DNA of 20,122 nucleotides, taken from NCBI GenBank assembly GCA_937954195.1, contig CALFYR010000225.1:1-20122 (forward strand). The letters run 5' to 3'. This document shows, in pieces, positions 14,618 to 20,122 of this stretch (within the stretch, counting starts at the first letter, position 1; each line of letters starts with the position of its first letter). The notes beneath the pieces are model-generated. The model did no database searches, was not told the DNA's origin, and saw only the letters and a program-made list of their open reading frames with translations. The translations under genes were made by a program, and so were the position numbers. This stretch comes from an uncultured Dehalococcoidia bacterium. Lineage in GTDB: Bacteria > Chloroflexota > Dehalococcoidia > Tepidiformales > Tepidiformaceae.

Positions 14618-14839
14618 ATGCGTACGTACAACCTTGATAATCGGGGCCTCGAACCTCCCGAGCCCATGGTCCGCATCCTCGACATCGTGAAGGCGCTCGA
14701 AGATGGCGATGAACTCCACGCTCTGATGGACCGCGAACCCTTCCTGCTCTACCCCGAACTGGAACGCCGTGGCATGGAATGGGAGTTCCGCCCCGATGCG
14801 GAGGACTACCTCCTCACGATCCGCCGGGCCTCCAGCTAG
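14618..14839 (+). CDS. DUF2249 domain protein
   Basis: This short 73-residue protein has the DUF2249 signature NLDNRGLEPPEPMVRIL, with DREPFLLYPELERRG in the second half. The fold is TusA-like (small beta-alpha-beta), but the TusA cysteine in the CPxP motif is absent and the loop reads EPPEP. The function is unknown. DUF2249 genes are common near denitrification genes. It starts 16 bases after nosY with GGAG 7 bases before the ATG, so it is the likely last gene of the nos operon. A role as accessory carrier or in CuZ maturation is speculation. Confidence 0.85.
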   Translation: MRTYNLDNRGLEPPEPMVRILDIVKALEDGDELHALMDREPFLLYPELERRGMEWEFRPDAEDYLLTIRRASS

Positions 14840-14851
14840 ACGCCAATCCAC

Positions 14852-14857
14852 TATCCT
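14852..14857 (+). promoter_or_regulatory. candidate -10 for a leaderless amidohydrolase mRNA
   Basis: TATCCT ends seven bases before the GTG at 14864, so transcription would begin at the start codon itself. No ribosome-binding site precedes the GTG, which supports a leaderless message. No clear -35 is visible. Confidence 0.35.
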
Positions 14858-14863
14858 CTAAGC

Positions 14864-15700
14864 GTGCGCGTCGATTCCCACACCCACCTGTTCGCGCCCG
14901 GGCAAATCCTCGGGCGCGAATCCATCGCCATGGGCGACGCCACGTTCCGCGAGATGTACGCCGACCCCAGGGCGAAGATGGCCACCGCCCGCGAGCTCTA
15001 CGCGGCGCTCGATGAGGCGGGCGTCGATCGCGCCGTCGCCGCCGGGTTCGCCTTCTCCCACGAACCCGACCTCATCGAACAGAACGAATACCTCTGCGAA
15101 GTCGCCCGAACCTCGAACGGCCGCGTCACGGCCCTCGCGACGGTTCATCCCGGGCTCCCGGAATGGGAACGCGTCGCCCGCCACGCTATCGGGCTCGGCG
15201 CACGCGGCTTCGGAGAACTGCGCCCTCACAACCAGAAATGGGACCCTCTGGGGCCCGCGGGCGAGGCGCTGTGCTCGCTCGCGCGGGAGGCGCGGCTGGT
15301 GCTGCTCTGGCACGTCAGCGAACCTGTTGGCCACCTCTACCCGGGCAAGGCCGGGGGCATTTCGCCGGCCGAACTCTGCCAGCTGGCTCAACGTTTCCCC
15401 GACGTCCCCATGATTGCCGCGCATCTCGGCGGCGGCCTCAGCTTTTACCTTCAGATGCCTGAACTAAAGATGGCGATAGGAAATGTCTATTTCGACACCG
15501 CGGCGGTCTCGCTGCTGTATGATGAAGGAAGTGTTACGCGCCTGGTCGACCTTGCCGGTCCCGAGCGCGTGCTCTTTGGCTCGGATTACCCACTGCTTTC
15601 GCCCCGGCGCCAGCTAGAACGCCTCCTCGGGGAACTCCCCGGCGACGTGACAGAAGCAGTGTGTGGCGGCAATGCCGTGAAACTGTTTTCGGACACATGA
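14864..15700 (+). CDS. amidohydrolase-family metal-dependent hydrolase
   Basis: This 278-residue TIM-barrel protein is of the amidohydrolase 2 family. The GTG start is chosen because it places the metal motif at the N-terminus, MRVDSHTHLF with His6 and His8. Other likely metal or catalytic residues are His150 in LLWHVSEP, His187 in AAHLGGG and Asp241 in LFGSDYPLLSP. These are the usual positions for decarboxylases and hydrolases of this group (ACMSD-like). It has no signal peptide. The substrate is not evident. Its stop is followed after four bases by the thpR start, so the two form an operon, separate from the nos genes by its own probable promoter. Confidence 0.85.
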   Translation: MRVDSHTHLFAPGQILGRESIAMGDATFREMYADPRAKMATARELYAALDEAGVDRAVAAGFAFSHEPDLIEQNEYLCEVARTSNGRVTALATVHPGLPEWERVARHAIGLGARGFGELRPHNQKWDPLGPAGEALCSLAREARLVLLWHVSEPVGHLYPGKAGGISPAELCQLAQRFPDVPMIAAHLGGGLSFYLQMPELKMAIGNVYFDTAAVSLLYDEGSVTRLVDLAGPERVLFGSDYPLLSPRRQLERLLGELPGDVTEAVCGGNAVKLFSDT

Positions 15701-15704
15701 ACGA

Positions 15705-16313
15705 ATGACTGACAGCGCCCAGGACCACGTTCGGCTTTTCGTGGCCTGCGAAGTTCCCGACGACGTAAAAGAATCCATCGGCGAGGTCATCGAAAACCTC
15801 CGCAACCGCAGCGGCAACGCTGTCCGCTGGATCCGCCCCGAAGGCGTCCACGTGACGCTCAAGTTCCTCGGCGAGGTTCCCACCAAGAAGCTCCCCGCGG
15901 TGAAACTGGCCATCCAGGAAGCGGTGGTGGGCCACTCCCCCTTCGAACTCGAATTCTCGAACATCGGCACCTTTGGTGGCCGCGAAGGCCTCCGCATCAT
16001 GTGGGTCGGCATCGCCGGCGATGTGCTTCGGCTCGAAGCCCTGGTCCGCGCCGTCAACGCCGCCCTTGCGGTGGTCGGTTTCGAGCCGGAACGGCGCCCC
16101 TTCCGCCCGCACCTCACCCTCGGCCGCGTCCGCGACGAAATCTCCACCCGGCACCGCGCCGAGATCGAGGTCGCCGTTGGCAAGGTGAGCGTCCCCCCCG
16201 TGAGCTGGCGCACCGCCCAGGTGTCGTTGATGCGCAGCCGCCTGACCGCGCAGGGCGCCACGTACGAAGTGCTCGCTACCTTCCCGCTCCGCGTCATGCA
16301 GCAGAACCTCTAG
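15705..16313 (+). CDS. thpR: RNA 2',3'-cyclic phosphodiesterase ThpR
   Basis: This 202-residue protein is in the 2H phosphoesterase superfamily. It hydrolyses RNA 2',3'-cyclic phosphate to a 2'-phosphate, and the name 2'-5' RNA ligase is also used. Both catalytic HxTL motifs are present, HVTL at 49-52 and HLTL at 136-139, with the expected spacing. N-terminal RLFVACEVPDDV and the FRPHLTLGR context match the family. It begins four bases after the amidohydrolase stop with no clear ribosome site, so coupling is likely. Its TAG stop lies in a CTAG palindrome that also supplies the stop of the convergent anti-sigma gene. Confidence 0.93.
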   Translation: MTDSAQDHVRLFVACEVPDDVKESIGEVIENLRNRSGNAVRWIRPEGVHVTLKFLGEVPTKKLPAVKLAIQEAVVGHSPFELEFSNIGTFGGREGLRIMWVGIAGDVLRLEALVRAVNAALAVVGFEPERRPFRPHLTLGRVRDEISTRHRAEIEVAVGKVSVPPVSWRTAQVSLMRSRLTAQGATYEVLATFPLRVMQQNL

Positions 16314-17008
16314 AGCGGCGCCGTCAGGATCGGCTCGCTCGTCGGCAGCGGACTTCCGCCTGCCGGTTCGATCGTCACCGCCACCGCCTCGATGGAGCCC
16401 GTTGCCTCGCCCGCGAGGATCGCCGTGCCATCCTGCACGCGCAGGAGGCCGAGCGATTGTGGTTCGCCACCGGCGATCGCCCACACCTGGTAGTCCTGGT
16501 CTGCGTCCAGGTTCTGCAGGTCGCGCAGCTCAACCACCACGATGTTCGATCCGGGCAAGCGGATGACTTCGCCAGCCCCACCCGCGCCCGAAAATGCGTA
16601 CTGCTGCGGCCCATCGGGCGCGGGTTCATCGTCGCCGAGCAGGGTGACATTCCAAACCGCGAGCCCGAGCGCCAGCACACCAAACGCCGCCGCCACGGCC
16701 CACGAAATGCTGAACCGGGGTCTCCGCTCGCGTGCCCGCTCGACAGGGAACTCGATGGGCTCCCCGCGGCCGGCGGCTGTGGGCCGTTCAGCCTCCGCTG
16801 CGGCAAGGATGCGGTTACGCAGGCCCGCACGGGGCGTCACAGCTTCGCCGCTGTGCGCCAGCCCGCCAATCACCCGCCGGTGGGCGGACATCTCTGCGTC
16901 GTGGCGGCTGCACTCGGCAACATGCTCCTCGAAGGCGCGCGCCTCCGCGGGTTCGAGTGCGCCAAGCGCGTAGGCGGCCGCGAGTTCGCTCGCCGTCTCG
17001 CAGTTCAT
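16310..17008 (-). CDS. RskA-like transmembrane anti-sigma factor
   Basis: This 232-residue protein is the partner of the ECF sigma factor directly upstream. The N-terminal cytoplasmic anti-sigma domain has Cys3 and an H-x3-C-x2-H cluster (His29, Cys33, His36). The usual zinc motif is H-x3-C-x2-C, so the last ligand is changed to His. One membrane span lies at about 101-125. The remaining 107 residues form the extracytoplasmic RskA C-terminal type domain (VVVELRDLQNLDADQDYQVWAI). Its start overlaps the sigma-factor stop in ATGA. The function is to hold the sigma factor at the membrane until a signal triggers its release. Confidence 0.88.
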   Translation of the reverse strand: MNCETASELAAAYALGALEPAEARAFEEHVAECSRHDAEMSAHRRVIGGLAHSGEAVTPRAGLRNRILAAAEAERPTAAGRGEPIEFPVERARERRPRFSISWAVAAAFGVLALGLAVWNVTLLGDDEPAPDGPQQYAFSGAGGAGEVIRLPGSNIVVVELRDLQNLDADQDYQVWAIAGGEPQSLGLLRVQDGTAILAGEATGSIEAVAVTIEPAGGSPLPTSEPILTAPL

Positions 17009-17694
17009 GGGTATCCCTGCCGTTCAAGGTCGCCGCGGAGCTTTTGCAGCCCAAGCCGCAGCCTGCTTTTGATGGTACCAACCGGCGCCCCTTCGGCCTC
17101 GGCTATCTCGGGGCACGTCAGCCCCTCGAAGTACGCGAGCTCGATCGGCCGCCGCTGCTCATCCGGGAGCCGCTGGAGAGAACGCCGGATGACCTCCCCG
17201 TCCGCGGCGGCCATCACGTCGCTCACGAAGTCCTCTTCCACCGCGCCCGCGTCAGCGGGGTCGGTGCCCGCATCCCGGGCCGCGCGGCCGGCGCGCATCC
17301 GGGCGAGGTCGATCGCCTTGTGGTGCACCAGCGTCAGCAAGTACGAAACGAGCCGCCCCCGTGATGCATCGAGCCGCGACGCGTGCCTCCAGAGCGAGAG
17401 GAACGCCTCCTGCACCGCGTCTTCGGCCGCCCCGGCGTCACGGAGGATGCGGAAGGCCAACCCGTAGGCCTGCACGCCCGCCTGGTCGTACAGCAGCGCG
17501 AGCGCACCCGAATCGCCCGCCCGGATGGCGTCGAGCAGCTGGTCTGCGTCTTCGGGAATGGTCCTGCGCTGGGCCAGTGGTGTGCTCCCGCGTGCGGCCC
17601 TCCCTGGTTGGAGCCGGTCTCCCCGCAGCATACGTTCTGGCCCGCGCTGGCCATACCCTCGCGGGTCGAATCTGGTGGCGGTTCCCGCGGACAT
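17005..17694 (-). CDS. ECF-type RNA polymerase sigma factor
   Basis: This is a sigma-70 family ECF factor of about 229 residues. Region 2 is seen in LAFRILRDAGAAEDAVQEAF and the following LWRHASRLD. Region 4 is in LPDEQRRPIELAYFEGLTCPEIAEA followed by PVGTIKSRLRLGLQKLR, the helix-turn-helix for the -35 element. The start is uncertain. GTG at 17697 and ATG at 17694 sit just after the stop of the transporter gene. ATG at 17631 gives 28 residues before the sigma domain and is also plausible, and neither has a strong ribosome site. It resembles SigK-type factors paired with RskA-like anti-sigmas. It is the third gene of a four-gene minus-strand unit with the TPR and transporter genes. Confidence 0.9.
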   Translation of the reverse strand: MSAGTATRFDPRGYGQRGPERMLRGDRLQPGRAARGSTPLAQRRTIPEDADQLLDAIRAGDSGALALLYDQAGVQAYGLAFRILRDAGAAEDAVQEAFLSLWRHASRLDASRGRLVSYLLTLVHHKAIDLARMRAGRAARDAGTDPADAGAVEEDFVSDVMAAADGEVIRRSLQRLPDEQRRPIELAYFEGLTCPEIAEAEGAPVGTIKSRLRLGLQKLRGDLERQGYP

Positions 17695-17700
17695 CACGGC

Positions 17701-19302
17701 CTACAACAACGTCCCGCTGGTCGCCCGAAGCACCACGACCGAGCCAGTGACGATCAGTGCCAGGGCTGCGACTGCCGGCGCAACGGTTGCCGCGCGACTC
17801 ACGATCGCCCTGGCCACGGTCGATCCGGCGGCATGCCTGCGCTGGAACCGTGCCGCCGCGCCTTTCAGCACAATCGTCACCAGGCTGATCGACGACAGCA
17901 CAGCCGCCAGCCCAACGCTAAAGGCGACAACCAGCGCCATCCCAAGCGCGAACTGGCCTACCGAGATCGCCGACAGCAGTACCACAAGAGTCGAAGGTGT
18001 CGGGATGAGCCCATCGATCAGTCCGAGGACGGTCAGGCTCTTCCATGGCACGGCGGCCCTCGGCTGGACGATGGAGGCGGGAGGCTGGGCGGCCGGCCGG
18101 TATTTCGCCGGGGGTTGCCAGCGGCGCGGCCCGCTCGCGGCGTGGTCGTGCGAGTGAGGGTGCGCATGGCCGTGGTCGTGCGCGTGGTCGTGTCCGTGGG
18201 AGCCGTGCGTATGGCGATGCGGTATCAGGTGACCGGTCGCCAGGTGGCGCAGGTAGTGGTTGCCACTCAGCCGGCTGGCGAGCAGCCCGGCCCCAAGCGC
18301 GACCACCATGACCCCCGAGACAAGCGTAAGCCACGGGTACAGGTCTTCGGGGCGGACATAACGGGTCCCGTAGAGCGTCAGCGCCCCGATCGCCAGCACC
18401 CCAACTGAATGCGTCGCCGCCACGATGAGCCCCAGCAGTGCGGCGTGCGAGGCGCGCCCGTTGGCCCCCACGAAATACGCCGCAACGATCGTCTTGCCGT
18501 GGCCGGGTTCCAACGCGTGCACCGCACCGAATCCCATCGCGACCAGCAACATCACCAGGACGACCGTCAGCGTCAGCGGCCGTCCATCAAGGATGGACCC
18601 GAACCCGCCGGGTACTCCCGCCGGCACGATATGCACAACGCCCGCTTCGAACGGCGGGGCAAGTTCGCCTTCTCCGGGAACGTAGGCGAACGAGGCGGCC
18701 GTTATCCTTGTCCCAGACGCATCGCTCGCCTCCGGGTACGCGGTCAGAAACGAACTCGGGCTGCTCGCCGGCACGTCCGAACGGTCGAGGGGCACGCCCT
18801 CCCCGGCCACCAGCGTGACCTCGCGCCAGCCCAGCCGCTCGGCGTAATTGGTGTCCTCGAAGGCGACTCCGCCCGCCACGGGAAGCGCGTCCAGTACGAG
18901 GTCGATGCGGAGCGTGTCCAACCCGCCTTCTCCCGGGAGCAGTGCCAGCTCGGCCCCGAGGACTTCTATCGCCAGCCGCTCGCTGCCGGAGGTGAGCGAG
19001 AGCCCTTCGATCAGCGCCGGGACGGTGGTCCCCAGATAGGCTTCCCGTTCGGCGGCGCTCACCGCGCCGTCACCGTCGGTATCGATGTCAGCCAGTTCCT
19101 GGAATGCCGGTATTTCCGCCATGTCCACCGCGTAGTGGACCCGTATCGCATCGGCGTAGAGCTCGATGCGCGTAGCCGTGCTGACCGTGAAGTTGCCCAG
19201 CGGGTGCGCGCTCGCCGCGTTCGGACGGACGACTCCAAGACCCGCGAATGCGACCATCGCCACAAGTCCCGCCAGCACGGAGCGAATCACTGCGCGGCTC
19301 AT
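17701..19302 (-). CDS. NicO/RcnA-type nickel-cobalt transporter with periplasmic N-terminal domain
   Basis: This 533-residue membrane protein has a signal peptide (1-32) followed by HPLGNFTVS, the usual first residues of the mature NicO-type protein. Residues about 33-235 are an extracytoplasmic domain with an EF-hand-like loop, DIDTDGDGAVSAAE (72-85). The transporter core starts near 243. HALEPGHGKTIVAAYFVGA (262-280) is the metal-binding helix motif of the NicO superfamily, and a second motif, GLIDGLIPTPSTLVVLLSA, follows at 427-445. A His-rich loop (362-387) between helices should bind Ni, Co, Zn or Cu. Export of Ni/Co or uptake are both possible, and the ion is not determined. Its start overlaps the TPR gene stop in ATGA. 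Confidence 0.87.
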   Translation of the reverse strand: MSRAVIRSVLAGLVAMVAFAGLGVVRPNAASAHPLGNFTVSTATRIELYADAIRVHYAVDMAEIPAFQELADIDTDGDGAVSAAEREAYLGTTVPALIEGLSLTSGSERLAIEVLGAELALLPGEGGLDTLRIDLVLDALPVAGGVAFEDTNYAERLGWREVTLVAGEGVPLDRSDVPASSPSSFLTAYPEASDASGTRITAASFAYVPGEGELAPPFEAGVVHIVPAGVPGGFGSILDGRPLTLTVVLVMLLVAMGFGAVHALEPGHGKTIVAAYFVGANGRASHAALLGLIVAATHSVGVLAIGALTLYGTRYVRPEDLYPWLTLVSGVMVVALGAGLLASRLSGNHYLRHLATGHLIPHRHTHGSHGHDHAHDHGHAHPHSHDHAASGPRRWQPPAKYRPAAQPPASIVQPRAAVPWKSLTVLGLIDGLIPTPSTLVVLLSAISVGQFALGMALVVAFSVGLAAVLSSISLVTIVLKGAAARFQRRHAAGSTVARAIVSRAATVAPAVAALALIVTGSVVVLRATSGTLL

Positions 19303-20122
19303 TCCGTCACCTCCACCCGGTTCGTGAGTTCGGCCAGCCGCACCTGGGCGTCCGCGGCATGTAGCGGCGAGAACCGGGGATTCAGGTCGAGCGCTGACCC
19401 GAGCAGCTCAGCGGCCCGCTCATCCTCACCCGCCGACTCGAGCACGACCGCCGCGCGGTACAGCAGCGCCGAATCGAGCGTTCCGAAGCGCGCGGCTTCC
19501 TCCGCGAAGCCAGCGGCTTCCTCGTGCGAGCCCGCCCGGTGAAGTGCCCACGCGAGCGCATCGGCGGCGTAGATACCGGGCCGCTGGTCGTAGAGTTCGC
19601 GGGCCATCGCGACCGCCTCTGTTGCGCGGCCGTGGTCCGCGTAGTAGTGGATGACGGGGAGTTCCGTACGGATGCCCTGGGATTCGAAGAGCCCCGCGAA
19701 CGCTTCGACGAGTGCGTACTGTTCCATCGCTTCCGACGTCCGGCCGGCCGCGGCGAGCAGGTCGCCGAGCTTGAGCGCGGTCTCGGGTGCCGGTGCCCGC
19801 TGGATGGCCACCTGGTACGCGGCGATCGCCCGGTCGAGGTCGCCTTCGGCGGCGCGTACATCCGCGAGTCCCAGTTCGGCCGGGATGTAGCCGGGCAGGA
19901 GCTTCAGCGCCGCGGCGTGGCTGGCTCGTGCCTCGGCGGTCCGCCCGGTTGCGAAAAGGAAGTTGCCGTATTCAGCCAGTCCCCAGGCCCTGTCCGCCGT
20001 CCCGGCGTTCATGTCGCCAAGGGCCGTGGCCCAGGTAGCGCGGGCCATGTCGCCGTTCCCGAGCATGGCGTGGAGGATAGCCAGCCGGGCATGGCTCGCG
20101 AGTCCCGGTGCCTCCGCGGCCA
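19299..20122 (-). CDS. tetratricopeptide-repeat protein (5' end cut by window edge)
   Basis: The frame is open through the right edge, with coding-quality sequence upstream of the ATG at 20066 (reading AEAPGLASHARLAILHAML). The N-terminus is therefore outside the window and 20066 is probably not the true start. About 274 residues are visible. They contain TPR-like helical pairs, for example ARASHAAALKLLPGYIPAEL, DLDRAIAAYQVAIQRAP and EEAAGFAEEAARFG. The C-terminal repeat ends in SALDLNPRFSPLHAADAQVR. TPR proteins bind partner proteins. The ATGA overlap with the NicO-type transporter gene indicates one operon and a shared role, perhaps in the extracytoplasmic domain's partner complex. A signal peptide cannot be checked. 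Confidence 0.82.
   Translation of the reverse strand, partial: AAEAPGLASHARLAILHAMLGNGDMARATWATALGDMNAGTADRAWGLAEYGNFLFATGRTAEARASHAAALKLLPGYIPAELGLADVRAAEGDLDRAIAAYQVAIQRAPAPETALKLGDLLAAAGRTSEAMEQYALVEAFAGLFESQGIRTELPVIHYYADHGRATEAVAMARELYDQRPGIYAADALAWALHRAGSHEEAAGFAEEAARFGTLDSALLYRAAVVLESAGEDERAAELLGSALDLNPRFSPLHAADAQVRLAELTNRVEVTE

Noticed and set aside
1..20122. CRISPR arrays, tRNA or rRNA genes, insertion sequences, phage genes
   Set aside because: No regularly spaced repeats, cloverleaf-like or rRNA-like stretches, transposase or phage-type proteins were seen. Base composition is even across the window.

Overview
The window is a gene-dense, high-GC bacterial chromosome segment with strong third-position G/C bias, frequent ATGA stop/start overlaps and occasional TTG and GTG starts. 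The gene content is a nitrous oxide reductase cluster of the nosR-free kind, a PPOX-fold enzyme, a degenerate PP2C fused to a beta-propeller, and an ECF sigma factor unit. This would fit Chloroflexota (Dehalococcoidia/Tepidiforma-like), but that placement is inference from gene content, not from a marker gene. I see no tRNA, rRNA, CRISPR array, insertion sequence or phage gene.

Left part (1-5180): a small transaldolase on the minus strand is divergent from a PPOX-fold flavin/F420-type protein. An alpha/beta hydrolase and a small three-helix membrane protein follow. Next comes an 832-residue protein with a degenerate PP2C-like domain, one membrane span and an extracytoplasmic beta-propeller. 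Its leader carries an extended -10 promoter and a perfect 9-bp hairpin.

Central part (about 5200-14840) is the respiratory N2O-reduction region. A 12-helix heme-copper-oxidase-like protein is translationally coupled to a MIP18/DUF59 protein. A Crp/Fnr-type regulator is convergent with them and divergent from the nos operon. The nos genes run in order: cupredoxin lipoprotein, nosZ, nosL, a fused NosB-like/NosD protein, nosF, nosY, and a DUF2249 protein. NosZ has all seven CuZ histidines and a full CuA motif. NosZ and NosL both start with twin-arginine-like signals. A palindrome GTGAC-N4-GTCAC lies between the regulator and the nos operon, and a near-identical GTGAC-N4-GTCGC lies ahead of the oxidase-like gene. 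The simplest reading is one regulon under the local Crp/Fnr protein. No nitrite or NO reductase, NosR, NosX or c-type cytochrome gene is in the window.

Right part (14864-20122): a possibly leaderless amidohydrolase and thpR on the plus strand meet, at a shared CTAG double stop, a minus-strand unit. That unit reads TPR protein (cut by the right edge), NicO-type nickel/cobalt transporter with an N-terminal EF-hand-like loop and His-rich loop, ECF sigma factor, and RskA-like anti-sigma factor, all tightly coupled.

The most notable items are the shared operator, the NosB-NosD fusion, the threefold motif repeat in the oxidase-like protein, and the Tat-like signal on NosZ.
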